A DNA stretch of 64,000 bases from Streptomyces sp. NBC_01481. GTDB taxonomy: Bacteria; Actinomycetota; Actinomycetes; Streptomycetales; Streptomycetaceae. Of this stretch, positions 34,183 to 43,941 are shown piece after piece. Each line of letters starts with the position of its first letter. Position 1 is the first letter of the stretch. The notes beneath the pieces are model-generated. The model was given only the letters and a program-made list of their open reading frames with translations. It made no database searches and was not told the DNA's origin. The translations under genes and the position numbers were made by a program. The DNA lies in assembly GCF_026339995.1 (NCBI RefSeq), contig NZ_JAPEPT010000005.1, positions 744,001 to 808,000 on the forward strand, written 5' to 3'.

Positions 34183-35336
34183 CGGGCGTCCTCGGGCTTG
34201 GTCAGGTCGGCGGGGGCGGGGGCGGCGGCCGGGGGCATCACGGGCGGGGCGGCAGGCGCGGGCGCACCGCCGGGAGCCACGGGCGCGGCGGCGTAGGGGT
34301 TCTGTCCCGGCTGGGGCGGCGGCGGGGCGTACCAGCCCTGCTGAGGCACCTCGGGGATCTGCGGCATCGGCGGGGCGTACCCGACCGGCTGCTGCTGCAT
34401 CAGGCCGGACTTCTGGTCGGCCGTCGAGCGGTAGTCGACCGCGCCCTGCGTCATCCGCATGTACGCCTCTTCCAGCGAGGCCTGGTGCGGCGACAGCTCC
34501 CACAGCCGCACGTCCGCGGAGTGCGCGAGATCGCTGATCTGCGGCAGCGGCAGTCCGGTCACGCGCAGCGCGCCGTCCGGCTCCGGCATGACCTGTCCGC
34601 CCGCCTCGGTGAGCGCGGCCGAGAGCTTCTCGCGCTGCTGCGGCTCGGTCTGCGGCGTACGCACCCGGGCGAAGTCGGCGGAGTTGTGCGAGATGAAGTC
34701 CTTGACGCTCATGTCGGAGAGCAGCTGTCCGCGCCCGATCACGATCAAGTGGTCGGCGGTGAGCGCCATTTCGCTCATCAGGTGCGAGGAGACGAAGACC
34801 GTACGGCCTTCGGAGGCGAGCTGCTTCATGAGATTGCGGACCCAGAGGATGCCCTCCGGGTCCAGGCCGTTGACCGGCTCGTCGAAGAGCAGGACCTGCG
34901 GGTCGCCCAGCAGCGCGGCCGCGATGCCGAGCCGCTGGCCCATGCCGAGCGAGAAGCCCTTGGAGCGCTTCTTGGCGACCTCCTGGAGACCGACGACCCC
35001 GAGCACCTCGTCGACCCGGCGGGCCGGGATGCCGGAGAGCTGCGCCAGCGAGAGCAGGTGGTTGCGCGCGCTGCGGCCGCCGTGGACGGCCTTGGCGTCG
35101 AGCAGGGCGCCGACCTGGCGCGGCGCGTTCGGCAGCTGTCTGAAGGGGCGGCCGCCGATGGTCACCTTGCCCTCGGTGGGCTGGTCGAGCCCGAGGATCA
35201 TCCGCATGGTGGTCGACTTGCCCGCGCCGTTGGGGCCGAGGAACCCGGTGACGGCACCGGGCCGCACCTGGAAGGAAAGGTTGTACACGGCCGTCTTGGC
35301 GCCGTAGCGCTTGGTCAGGCCGACTGCCTCGATCAT
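34179..35336 (-). CDS. ABC transporter ATP-binding protein (copy 2)
   Basis: 385 aa. Walker A FLGPNGAGKSTTMRMILGLD, signature SLGMGQRLGIAAALLGDPQ, Walker B VLLFDEPVNGLDPEG and the H-loop SSHLMSEM. The final ~75 residues form a Pro/Gly/Ala-rich extension (QQPVGYAPPMPQIPEVPQQG) not typical of ABC ATPases. About 60-70 percent similar by eye to the ATPase at 37090-38070, suggesting tandem duplication. Substrate unknown. Confidence 0.9.
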   Translation of the reverse strand: MIEAVGLTKRYGAKTAVYNLSFQVRPGAVTGFLGPNGAGKSTTMRMILGLDQPTEGKVTIGGRPFRQLPNAPRQVGALLDAKAVHGGRSARNHLLSLAQLSGIPARRVDEVLGVVGLQEVAKKRSKGFSLGMGQRLGIAAALLGDPQVLLFDEPVNGLDPEGILWVRNLMKQLASEGRTVFVSSHLMSEMALTADHLIVIGRGQLLSDMSVKDFISHNSADFARVRTPQTEPQQREKLSAALTEAGGQVMPEPDGALRVTGLPLPQISDLAHSADVRLWELSPHQASLEEAYMRMTQGAVDYRSTADQKSGLMQQQPVGYAPPMPQIPEVPQQGWYAPPPPQPGQNPYAAAPVAPGGAPAPAAPPVMPPAAAPAPADLTKPEDAR

Positions 35337-35447
35337 TCTGCAGCCCCATCGACTTTCGGGTCGTCGGGGCAGAGGCCGTCCGGCCGTACGCCCCCGTAAG
35401 AGTTAGGAGGATATCCGGGCCTTGACGGTTCCGGCCAAGCCGTAACG

Positions 35448-36314
35448 CTACGGTCTCGGCGGGAGGGAGTCGCCGAGCGGCGGCAGATCGTCGTAGAGCC
35501 GGAGCTCGGCGCCGTCGTCGAGGTACGGCAGAAAGTCCGTCTGCGGCAGCACCCAGCCCTCGTCGCCGAAGATCCGCGTACCTTCTTCCCGCAGCGCCCG
35601 GTCCGCGCCCGCCTTCCTCACCCAGGCCGCAGGATCGGGTCCCAGCAGCTCACGCAGCCGGGGCGAGGCCGCGAGCAGGGCCGCGAGCAGCTCGGACTGA
35701 TCACCACCGCCCGGGCGGGGCATGCCGTCCGGGTCCGCGAGGACGCCGTGCGCACTGAAGTAGATGTACGCGCCGCCCAGCCGCTCGCCGGAGGGCATCG
35801 TCATCTCGAAGACGTCACCCGGCAGTATCGCCCGCCGGTAGTTGGCGAGTTCCGTGCTGTCGATGGCCTCCAGTTGAGCGGAATCCAGCCAAGAGACGAC
35901 GAGGACCGTGTCCCCGTCCGGGTCCGCGTACGGCGCCCTCGCGACATAGCCGGGCGAGCTGATGTGTCCCGAGCATCCGACAACGAGGCCGCGCACGCGC
36001 ACGGGCACCATCGGCAGGGTCGCCGGGACGCCGAGGCGGGTGAGCTTGTGCCGGACCTGTTCCGGCGATGCGTTGGAGCCGACCGCGATGACGGGGTGAC
36101 GGTGACCCGTCACCGCCCGGCCGAGGCCCAAGAGCGCCTCGTCCAGGCTCTCTTGCCGCGCCTGCCGCTCGACGTACCAGTCGCCGAGCCGCATCCGGCG
36201 GACATGCAGCGGCAGCAGCTCGCCGCCGATGAGCAGCGAGGGTGCGGTGGCCGGTCGGCCCGGATAGCTCAGGGGCTCGACGAGCGGCACCGGGGCGGGG
36301 CGCCCTCTACGCAT
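35448..36314 (-). CDS. Conserved hypothetical protein, possibly gamma-glutamylcyclotransferase-fold
   Basis: 288 aa. ATG 36314 overlaps the end of the upstream permease gene by 8 bp, so it is probably in that operon. The segment VIAVGSNASPEQVRHKL, VPVRVRGLVVGCSG, and TVLVVSWLDSAQLEAIDSTELANYRRAIL resembles the GGCT-like fold (Y-G-S-N loop, Glu further on), but this is a weak reading. No signal peptide or membrane segment. Function unknown. Confidence 0.6.
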   Translation of the reverse strand: MRRGRPAPVPLVEPLSYPGRPATAPSLLIGGELLPLHVRRMRLGDWYVERQARQESLDEALLGLGRAVTGHRHPVIAVGSNASPEQVRHKLTRLGVPATLPMVPVRVRGLVVGCSGHISSPGYVARAPYADPDGDTVLVVSWLDSAQLEAIDSTELANYRRAILPGDVFEMTMPSGERLGGAYIYFSAHGVLADPDGMPRPGGGDQSELLAALLAASPRLRELLGPDPAAWVRKAGADRALREEGTRIFGDEGWVLPQTDFLPYLDDGAELRLYDDLPPLGDSLPPRP

Positions 36315-37086
36315 CCCGCTTCTTGAGCACCAGATAACCGCCGAGCAGCGCGGCGATCACCCACAGAACCATGATCCCCAGTCCGCCCCACGGCCCGTAC
36401 GGCGCCTTGTCGCTGTCCAGCGCGTCCGGGACCACCTGCATGATCTTGGAGCCGGCCTGGTCGGGGAAGTACTGGGCCACCGTCTTCGCCTTCGGTACGG
36501 ACGCGAGGATCTGCGAGACCAGGAAGAAGAACGGCATCAGGATGCCCAGCGAGAGCATCGAGCTGCGCAGCATCGTCGCCACGCCCATCGAGAACAGCGC
36601 GATCAGACCCATGTACAGCCCGCCGCCGACGACCGCGCGCAGGACATGCTCCGCGCCGATCGTCGTACGGTGATCGCCCAGCAGCGCCTGCCCCAGGAAG
36701 AACGAGAGAAAGCTCGTCGCCAGACCGACCACCAGCGCCAGCGCCGTCGCCACCGTGATCTTGCTGAAGAGGAAGCTGGCGCGCTGCGGCACGGCGGCCA
36801 GCGAGGTGCGGATCATTCCGGAGCTGTACTCCGTGCCGACCACGAGCACCCCGAAGACCACCATCGCCAGCTGCCCCAGGATCATCCCGGAGAAGCTGAT
36901 GAACGTCGGGTCGAAGGTGAGTTGCTCCTCGCGGGAGAGGTCGTCGAAGGTCGACCTGAGCAGCGCGCTGAGCGCCGCGCCCATCGCGACCGTGACGACG
37001 AGCGCGCTCACCAGGGTCCAGGTGGTCGAGGAGACCGTACGGATCTTGGTCCACTCGGACTGGAGGACCGCGGGTACCGAGGCCAT
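36307..37086 (-). CDS. ABC-2 type transporter permease (copy 1)
   Basis: 259 aa: LQSEWTKIRTVSSTTWTLVSA opens the protein, followed by six hydrophobic segments and an ending VLKKRDA, mirroring the copy at 33331-34182. Its start is 3 bases after the paired ATPase stop. Its stop overlaps the following hypothetical gene. Confidence 0.88.
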   Translation of the reverse strand: MASVPAVLQSEWTKIRTVSSTTWTLVSALVVTVAMGAALSALLRSTFDDLSREEQLTFDPTFISFSGMILGQLAMVVFGVLVVGTEYSSGMIRTSLAAVPQRASFLFSKITVATALALVVGLATSFLSFFLGQALLGDHRTTIGAEHVLRAVVGGGLYMGLIALFSMGVATMLRSSMLSLGILMPFFFLVSQILASVPKAKTVAQYFPDQAGSKIMQVVPDALDSDKAPYGPWGGLGIMVLWVIAALLGGYLVLKKRDA

Positions 37087-37089
37087 GGG

Positions 37090-38070
37090 TCATGCTCCCT
37101 TGCTGCTCTGGTAGCTCTGGCCCCACTGGGGACCCGGTGGCTCGGCCGGTGGCGGCGCCTCGTGCGTCGAATGCGCGTGGTACTCCACCGAACCCGCCGT
37201 CATCTGCATGAACGCCTCCTCCAGCGAGGCACGTTGAGCGCTCAGCTCATGCAGCACCACCTGGTGCCGGGCGGCCAGCTCACCCAGCTGCTCGGTGGTG
37301 GCGCCGTCGACCTCCAGCACGCCGTGGCCCGATTCGACGGCGACGAATCCCGACGTGTGCAGCAGATCGCGCAGCCGCTCCTGCTGCGGGGAGCGAAGCC
37401 GTACATAACTCCGGGAGTTCTGGTGGATGAAATCGGCCATCGAGGTGTCGGCCAGAAGTCGCCCCTGCCCGATCACGATCAAGTGGTCCGCGGTCAGTGC
37501 CATTTCGCTCATCAGATGCGAGGAGACGAAGATTGTGCGTCCTTCTGATGCAAGAGTCTTCATCAGATTGCGGATCCAGTGAATTCCTTCGGGATCCAGG
37601 CCATTGACCGGCTCGTCGAACATCAAGATCTCCGGATCGCCGAGCAGCGCGGAGGCGATTCCCAGCCGCTGGCCCATACCGAGCGAGAAGCCCTTGGACT
37701 TCTTCTTCGCCACCGGCGTCAGCCCGACCGTGTCCAGGACCTCGGAGACACGGGAGGCGGGGATGCGGTTCGACTGGGCAAGACAGAGCAGGTTGTTGTA
37801 CGCGCTGCGGCCGCCGTGCATCGCCTTGGCGTCCAGCAGGGCGCCGATGTACTTGAGCGGCTCCTGGAGATCGCGGTAGTGCTTGCCGTCGATCCTGACC
37901 GTGCCACTGGTCGGGTTGTCGAGGTCGAGCATCATCCGCATCGTCGTCGACTTGCCCGCGCCGTTCGGGCCGAGGAAGCCGGTCACCATGCCCGGCCGGA
38001 CCGTGAAGGAGAGATGATCGACCGCGGTCAGACTGCCGAAGCGCTTGGTGAGGCCCTCGAGCTCAATCAT
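37090..38070 (-). CDS. ABC transporter ATP-binding protein (copy 1)
   Basis: 326 aa. Walker A FLGPNGAGKSTTMRMMLDLD, signature SLGMGQRLGIASALLGDPE, Walker B ILMFDEPVNGLDPEG, H-loop SSHLMSEM. Begins right after the filP terminator region and heads the permease gene. Exporter substrate unknown; the NatA/drug-efflux type ATPase branch. Confidence 0.9.
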   Translation of the reverse strand: MIELEGLTKRFGSLTAVDHLSFTVRPGMVTGFLGPNGAGKSTTMRMMLDLDNPTSGTVRIDGKHYRDLQEPLKYIGALLDAKAMHGGRSAYNNLLCLAQSNRIPASRVSEVLDTVGLTPVAKKKSKGFSLGMGQRLGIASALLGDPEILMFDEPVNGLDPEGIHWIRNLMKTLASEGRTIFVSSHLMSEMALTADHLIVIGQGRLLADTSMADFIHQNSRSYVRLRSPQQERLRDLLHTSGFVAVESGHGVLEVDGATTEQLGELAARHQVVLHELSAQRASLEEAFMQMTAGSVEYHAHSTHEAPPPAEPPGPQWGQSYQSSKGA

Positions 38071-38124
38071 GCGGCCACGCTAAGGGTGCGGGGTGGCCCG
38101 CGCCACCCCAATTGCGGGTACGCG

Positions 38125-38159
38125 CGAGTGCCCGGCGCCGCATCGGCGCCGGGCACTCG
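38125..38159. terminator. Terminator downstream of filP
   Basis: Perfect 16-bp stem (38125-38140 with 38144-38159), CAT loop, GC-rich. Thirty bases after the filP stop (minus strand) and 54 before the ABC gene start. Confidence 0.8.
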
Positions 38160-38189
38160 GAGACGTACCGCGGAGAGGCTGTGCCGGAC

Positions 38190-39128
38190 TCAGCGGGACT
38201 GCTGCGCCGGGACGCCGCGGGAGATCGGCTCGTCGTCGGCGGGAGCGGTGGTCGCCGCGACGGCCGCACCGGTCAGCGTGGCCAGCATCTCGCGGACGTT
38301 GGTCAGCTGCGCGTTGATCGAGTCGCGGCGGTTGGTGAGCGCCGCCAGCTCGCGCTCCGATTCGCTGCGGATCCGGTCGGCCTTGGCGTTCGCGTCGGCC
38401 ACGATGTCCTCGGCCTGGCGCTGCGCGGTCTCCACCGTCTGACGGGCCCGGCGCTCCGCGTCCGTACGCAGCTTCTCGGCCTCCAGACGCAGCTGCTCGG
38501 CGCGGTGCTCGATCTCCGCCAGGCGCTTCTCGGCCTTGGCCTGACGCGACGCCAGGTCGCGCTCGGACTGCTCGCGGCGCTTGGCGAGGTTCGTCTCGAA
38601 GTCCGCGGCGGCCTGGGCGGCCTTGGCGCGGGTCTCCTCGAACAGCGCGTCCGCCTCTTCGCGCTTGGACTGCGCGTCCTTCTGCGCTTCACCACGCAGC
38701 GTAGAGGCGTCGCTCTTCGCCTTCTCGACGATACGGACGCCCTCGTCCTCCGCCTTGGCCTTGCGCTCGGCGGCGAACGACTCGGCGTCGTTGCGCACCT
38801 GCTGGGCGGCGGACTCGGCGAGCTCGCGGTGCTGCTCGGCCGCGCGACGGGCCTCCTCGCGCAGGTCCTTCGCCTCCTCCTCGGCGAGGCGGAGGATCTT
38901 CTCGACGCGCGCACCGAGACCGGCGTACGACGGCTCCGCGTCGCTGACCTGGGCCTGGGCGTTCTGCGTCTCGAGGTGGAGTTCCTCGATGCGCTTTTCC
39001 AGAGAGGTGATTCGGGCGAGAGCACTATCACGGTCGGCGACGAGCTTGGTAATGCGGTCATCCACCTGACCGCGGTCGTAACCACGCCGCACGAGCTCGA
39101 AGCCGAAGGGGGAGGAAGTGTCGCTCAT
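38190..39128 (-). CDS. filP: Filament-forming coiled-coil protein FilP
   Basis: Intermediate-filament-like cytoskeletal protein of the hyphal apex, interacting with DivIVA and Scy. 312 aa from ATG 39128. DivIVA-like N-terminus (GFELVRRGYDRGQVDDRITKL), then one long coiled coil rich in Ala/Glu/Arg with heptad and hendecad spacing, and a short Ala/Pro tail. Directly downstream of scy on the same strand (114-bp gap), as in other Streptomyces. Confidence 0.95.
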   Translation of the reverse strand: MSDTSSPFGFELVRRGYDRGQVDDRITKLVADRDSALARITSLEKRIEELHLETQNAQAQVSDAEPSYAGLGARVEKILRLAEEEAKDLREEARRAAEQHRELAESAAQQVRNDAESFAAERKAKAEDEGVRIVEKAKSDASTLRGEAQKDAQSKREEADALFEETRAKAAQAAADFETNLAKRREQSERDLASRQAKAEKRLAEIEHRAEQLRLEAEKLRTDAERRARQTVETAQRQAEDIVADANAKADRIRSESERELAALTNRRDSINAQLTNVREMLATLTGAAVAATTAPADDEPISRGVPAQQSR

Positions 39129-39242
39129 GGGGTTCCTGTCGAATGAGACCGGTGAGGTGTTAGGGGGAATCCTAGGGGTCAAAGCGGCGTGTCATCGAGC
39201 GGATGCCCGTTTGATCTGGAGAATGTCCAGCCTTTTGAGTGG

Positions 39243-42200
39243 CTAGGTCTCGGAAGGCTTGCCACTCGAACGTGTGACCCCCGCTGTCGCACCCGCCTTC
39301 ACGCCGCCGCCCTCCTTGCTACCCCCGGACGGCGCCTCGAAAGACTCCAGCGCCTCAAGAACGTCCTGAACACGGGAAATCTCTGCCTGAATGTCCTCGC
39401 GCCGGCGGACCAGCACATCGAGCTCCCGCTTGCCGTCGCCCACCAGACGGTCGGCCTCGGCGTCGGCCTCCGCCTTGACCCGCTCCGCCTCGCGGATCAG
39501 CTCGGCCTTCTTCAGGCCCGCCTCCTTGAGCAGGCCCTCGGCCTTCTTGACCGCGGCGATGCGGACCTTGCTCGCCTCCGAATTGGCGTCGGCCACCAGC
39601 TCCTTGGCCTTCGCCTCGGCCTCCGCCTGCTGCTTGGTCGCCGCCTTCACCAGCTGGTCGACGCGCTCGGCGGCCGTCTTCGTCTGCTCGGAGGTCTCCC
39701 GGCGGGCGCGCTCGTGCAGCTCCTCGATCTCGGCCTCGACCCGGGTCCGCAGCTCCTCGCCGCGCTCCCTTATGGCGGTTGCGTCCCGGCGCGCGCCGAC
39801 GAGCAGCTCGTCCGCGTCCGTACGGGCCCGCTCCACCAGGGTGTTGCCCTCGACGGTCGCCTCGGCGACCAGCCGATCGGCCTCCTTGCGTGCCGCGCCC
39901 ACCATCGTGTCGGCCTGCTCCTCGGCCTCGGTGGCCGCGCGCAGCGCCTCCTCCTGGGCCTTGTTGATGAGCTGGTCGGCCTGCTCGGCGGCGTCCGCGC
40001 GGCGCTTGGCCGCGGCCACCCGAGCCTCGTCGAGCGTACGGTCGGCCTCCTCGCGGGCCTCGGCGCGCATCTGCTCCGCCGCCGCCTCGGCCTCCGCCTT
40101 GACCTTCTGGGCCTCGGACTTGATGCGCTCGGCGGCCTGCTGCGCGGAGCCCACCGTGTCGGCGGCCTCGGCACGCAGCCGCTCCGCCTCCCCGGTCGCC
40201 TCGCCGATCAGCTGGTCCGCCTGGGCCGCTGCGTCGGAGCGGCGCTTGTCGGCCGCCTCGCGGGCCTCGTCCAGGATCTGCTCGCCGTCGGCCCGGATGC
40301 CGGCGTGCAGCCGCTCGGCCTCGGCCTCGGACTGCGTCCTGACCTGCTCGGCCTCACTGCGCAGCCGGGCCGCGGCCGCCTGTGCGCCGGACAGCGCCTC
40401 GGCCGCTTCCGTACGCAGCCGCTCGCTCTCGCTCGTCGCCTCGCCGATGAGCAGGTCGGCCTGGGCGGCGGCGTCGGAGCGGATGCGGTTGGCGTCCTCG
40501 CGGGCCTCGGCGCGGGAGCGCGAGGCGTCCTGCTCGGCCGATGCCACGGCGTCCGACGCCTCCGTACGCATCCGCTGCGCGTACTCGGCGGTGTCGGCAC
40601 GCAGCCGGTCCGACTCGGTGATCGCGTCCGAAACGGTCCGCTCGGCGAGCGCGTTGGCAGCCTCGGTCTCCTCCTGGGCCCTCGCCCGCAGCCGGCCCGC
40701 GTCCTCGGTGGCCCGCTCCCGCTCGGCGTACGCGTCGGCGCGGACCCGGTCCGCCTCCTCCTGCGCCTCGGTCCTGGTGCGGTCGGCCGCGTGCTCGGCC
40801 GCCGAACGCAGCCCGGCGATCTCCTGCTCGGCCTGCTCGTGGAGGCCGTTGACGGAGTCACGTACCTGCTGGGCGGTCTGCTCGGCCGCGCCGACCATCT
40901 CGGTGGCGCGGCGGTCGGCCTCCTCGACGAGGCGGTGCGCCTCGGTCTGGGCCTCCTCGACCCGCTTACGGGCCGAGGCGAGGAGCTCCTCGCTCTGCTC
41001 GCGGGCGAGTTCGCGCTCCTGATTCGCCTCGCCGCGCGCGGAGTCGAGGGTCTCCTCGGCCTCCCGGCGGCGGCGGTTCGCCTCCTCCTGGGCCGCGGCC
41101 AGCGCTTCGGCGGCCTCGACACCGATCCGGTCCGCGGCGGCCGCGGCCTCGGCGCGCAGCCGGTCGGCGCTCTCCTGCGCCTCGTTCTTGAGCCGCTCGG
41201 CCTCGTTGGCGGCCTCGCTGCGCAGCCGTACTGCGATGTTCTCGGCCTCGGCGCGGGTGGCCGAAGCATCCGAAGCGGCCTCCGTGCGCAGTCGTTCGGC
41301 CTCCTGCTCGGCCTGCGCCTGGAGCGTACGGATCCGCTCGGCCGCTTCCGTACGCAGCCGCTCGGTCTCCTCGGCGGCCTCGCGCCGGATCCGCTCGCTC
41401 TCGCCGCGGGACTCGGCCAGGCCCTCCTCGGCAGCGGCGAGGCGGGACTCCGCCTCGGCGTGCAGCCGGGTCAGCTCCTGCGCGGCCTCGGCCTGGCGGG
41501 CCACGACCGCGCGCTCCGCCTCCTCACGCAGCTCCGCCCCGGCCTGCTCGGCCGCGGACTTGACGCTCTCCGCCTGCTCCTCGGCCTCGCCGCGGATCCG
41601 CTCGGCCTCGGCGCGGGTGCGCTCCAGCGTCTCCTCGGCCTGCTTGCGCAGGGTGGTGGCGCGCTCGATCGCCTCGGTACGCACCCGCTGGCTGTCGTTG
41701 GTCGCGGCCGAACGCATCTCGTCGGCGTCGGCCCGTGCCTTGGTCAGCAGCTCCTCGGCGGTGCTGGCCGCCTCCTCGATCTGCTGGACGGCCTTGCGGC
41801 GGGCCTCGCCGCGGATCCGCTCGCCCTCGGCGATCGCCTCGGCGCGCAGCTGCTCGGCCTCGCCGCGCAGCCTGCGCGCCTCCTCCTGCAGCTCAACGGT
41901 CTTGGCCCGGTACTCCTTGGTGTCGTCCTTGGCCGCGCCCTTGAGCTGATCGGCCTGCTCGGCCGCCTCGCCACGCAGCCGGTCCGCCTCGGCCTCGGCC
42001 TCGCGGCGGATCCGCTCGGCCTCTTCGCCCGCCGCGCGCGTGGTGGCTTTCGCCTCCTCGGAGGCCTTGGTCAAGACCTCCTCGGCGGTACGGGCCGCCT
42101 TGGCGAGCTGGGCGGCCGAGTCCTCGGCCGCGACCGTCTTGGCACTCTCCGCCGCGGCGGCGACCAGCTTCTCGGCCTCGGCGCGGGCGTCCGCGAGTGC

Positions 42201-43202
42201 CTGCTCGGCCTCCGCCTTGAGCGCCTCCGCGTCCGTGGTGGCCTCGCCGACCAGCCGGGCGATCTCCGCCTTGGCGGTACGGGTGCGCTGCTCGTTGACG
42301 GACTCGGCGGACGTCAGCTGCTTGGCCGCCGACTCCTTGGCCTCGGCCAGCAGCTTCTCGGACTCCGCGCGGGCCTCGCGCAGCTTGTCCTCGGCCTCCT
42401 GGATCCGCTGTTCGGCGGTGCGGCTCAGCTCGGCGGCCTGCTGGCGGGCCTGGTCGGACTCGGCGGTGGTGGAGGAGCGCAGCTGTTCGGCGTGGCTGGT
42501 GGCTTCGTGAGCCTGGTTCGACGCGGCGTTCAGCAGCCGCTCGGCGTCCTTGCGGGCGCGCAGAAGGATCGCTTCCGCTTCGGACCTGGCCGCCTCGGCC
42601 TCGGAGCCGAGCCGCCGGCGGGCCTCCTCGGCGACCCGGGTGGCCTCGCCGCGGGCCGCGGCAAGCGCCTGCTCGGCCTCGGCGCGGGACTCCTCGAGCA
42701 GCCGGCGGGCCTGGGACTCGGTACGGGCGCGCAGCTGCTCGGCCCAGGCGACGTTCTCGTTGACGTGCGCCTCGACGGTCTGGCGGCGCTCGGCCAGCTC
42801 CTGGTCCAGGCGCTGGCGGCGCTGGTTCGCCTCGGAGTGCAGCTCGGCCTGGAGACGGGCCTGGTGCTCGGCGTGCTCCTGGAGGATGCGCTGGGTCTGG
42901 GCGCGGGCCTCGCGCAGTTCGCGCTCGGCGTCGGTGCGCAGCTGGTCGGCCTGGATCTGGGCGTTACGGAGCAGCTGCTCCGCCTGGTAGCCGATGTCGG
43001 CGCTGTCGTAGGCAGGACGGGACGCGAGAGAGCGCCGAGCCTCATGGAGCTTGGCGCGCAACACCTCGACCTGGTAGCCGAGGTCCTCGGCGTGCTGGAC
43101 GGCCTTCTCCCGCTCGGTCTTCAGCCGGTCCATCTCGGCTTCGAACCGCGAAAGGTGGTCGTCGTCAGCTCGGTGGCTCTCCTGGCGTTCGTAGCCCCGC
43201 AC
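39243..43202 (-). CDS. scy: Polarity scaffold protein Scy (giant coiled coil)
   Basis: Organises the tip polarisome that directs apical growth and branching. GTG 43202 gives 1319 aa (family start VRGYERQES; the open frame reaches 43250). After a short N-terminal region (HLSRFEAEMDRLKTEREKAV) nearly the entire protein is a coiled coil built from degenerate ~51-residue blocks with patterns such as A-E-R-I-R-x-E-A-E-x-E-A-D-x-L. Codons are dominated by GAG/GCC, which opens a 1557-codon ghost frame on the other strand. Adjacent to filP. Confidence 0.96.
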   Translation of the reverse strand: MRGYERQESHRADDDHLSRFEAEMDRLKTEREKAVQHAEDLGYQVEVLRAKLHEARRSLASRPAYDSADIGYQAEQLLRNAQIQADQLRTDAERELREARAQTQRILQEHAEHQARLQAELHSEANQRRQRLDQELAERRQTVEAHVNENVAWAEQLRARTESQARRLLEESRAEAEQALAAARGEATRVAEEARRRLGSEAEAARSEAEAILLRARKDAERLLNAASNQAHEATSHAEQLRSSTTAESDQARQQAAELSRTAEQRIQEAEDKLREARAESEKLLAEAKESAAKQLTSAESVNEQRTRTAKAEIARLVGEATTDAEALKAEAEQALADARAEAEKLVAAAAESAKTVAAEDSAAQLAKAARTAEEVLTKASEEAKATTRAAGEEAERIRREAEAEADRLRGEAAEQADQLKGAAKDDTKEYRAKTVELQEEARRLRGEAEQLRAEAIAEGERIRGEARRKAVQQIEEAASTAEELLTKARADADEMRSAATNDSQRVRTEAIERATTLRKQAEETLERTRAEAERIRGEAEEQAESVKSAAEQAGAELREEAERAVVARQAEAAQELTRLHAEAESRLAAAEEGLAESRGESERIRREAAEETERLRTEAAERIRTLQAQAEQEAERLRTEAASDASATRAEAENIAVRLRSEAANEAERLKNEAQESADRLRAEAAAAADRIGVEAAEALAAAQEEANRRRREAEETLDSARGEANQERELAREQSEELLASARKRVEEAQTEAHRLVEEADRRATEMVGAAEQTAQQVRDSVNGLHEQAEQEIAGLRSAAEHAADRTRTEAQEEADRVRADAYAERERATEDAGRLRARAQEETEAANALAERTVSDAITESDRLRADTAEYAQRMRTEASDAVASAEQDASRSRAEAREDANRIRSDAAAQADLLIGEATSESERLRTEAAEALSGAQAAAARLRSEAEQVRTQSEAEAERLHAGIRADGEQILDEAREAADKRRSDAAAQADQLIGEATGEAERLRAEAADTVGSAQQAAERIKSEAQKVKAEAEAAAEQMRAEAREEADRTLDEARVAAAKRRADAAEQADQLINKAQEEALRAATEAEEQADTMVGAARKEADRLVAEATVEGNTLVERARTDADELLVGARRDATAIRERGEELRTRVEAEIEELHERARRETSEQTKTAAERVDQLVKAATKQQAEAEAKAKELVADANSEASKVRIAAVKKAEGLLKEAGLKKAELIREAERVKAEADAEADRLVGDGKRELDVLVRRREDIQAEISRVQDVLEALESFEAPSGGSKEGGGVKAGATAGVTRSSGKPSET

Positions 43203-43367
43203 TGCGCGGTCCCATCCGTCCCCTGGTCGCAACTGTCTCCGTACGAGCACCGTTCGCCGGCGAACGGCCCCCCGGGGAATGGTGACAGATCAACGGTGGG
43301 GACGCGGCGCGGCCCCGACCCGGCCCGGCCCGGAATCGCCCACTCTACCGGGCCGGGAATCCTCAGG

Positions 43368-43796
43368 TCAGTGCTCCGTTGCAGAGGTGACGAGTTCGGT
43401 GAGAACGCCGTGGCAGTCCTTGGGGTGGAGAAAAGTGATACGAGAGCCCATGGAGCCGATACGCGGCTCGTCGTAGAGAACTCGCACGCCCTTGTCGCGG
43501 ACGGACTGCGCGTCGCCGTCGACGTCGGCGGTGCCGAAGGCGATGTGATGGACCCCCTCACCGTTCTTGGCCAGCCACTTTCCGACAGCGGAGTCCTCGC
43601 GGGTGGGCTCCAGGAGCTGGAGGTAGGAGGCGCCGCCGTCGGACGTCTCGTTGATCTTGAGCATGGCCTCGCGCACGCCCTGCTCTTCGTTGACCTCGGT
43701 GTGGAACACCTCGAAGCCGTAAGTGGCCCGGTAGAACTCGACAGTCTTGTCGAGGTCGAAACAGGCGATCCCGATGTGGTCGATTCGCGTCAGCAT
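43368..43796 (-). CDS. mce: Methylmalonyl-CoA epimerase
   Basis: Interconverts (R)- and (S)-methylmalonyl-CoA, linking mutase products with polyketide extender pools. 142 aa of the vicinal-oxygen-chelate fold: metal ligands in RIDHIGIA, LQLLEPTRED, VHHIAFG and FLHPKDCHGVLTEL. Divergent from the thiolase gene (145-bp gap). Confidence 0.94.
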   Translation of the reverse strand: MLTRIDHIGIACFDLDKTVEFYRATYGFEVFHTEVNEEQGVREAMLKINETSDGGASYLQLLEPTREDSAVGKWLAKNGEGVHHIAFGTADVDGDAQSVRDKGVRVLYDEPRIGSMGSRITFLHPKDCHGVLTELVTSATEH

Positions 43797-43941
43797 TCCC
43801 CCAGTGCAGCGCCCCGGACGTGGTTACGCAACGTGCGCGCGATCACACTCGCCGCCCGGTGACCTGGGCAGTACCGCTCAGTACATTTGAAGTAAACCCT
43901 CGTTCACTCCTCAGCTTCGCGCTGGAAGGGGATCGTGCCTC

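Noticed and set aside
39189..43862. Open frame of 1557 codons on the plus strand
   Set aside because: It is antisense to scy; GAG/GCC-rich coiled-coil codons leave no stops on the opposite strand. Its translation is Leu/Gly/Arg low complexity and has no ribosome site.
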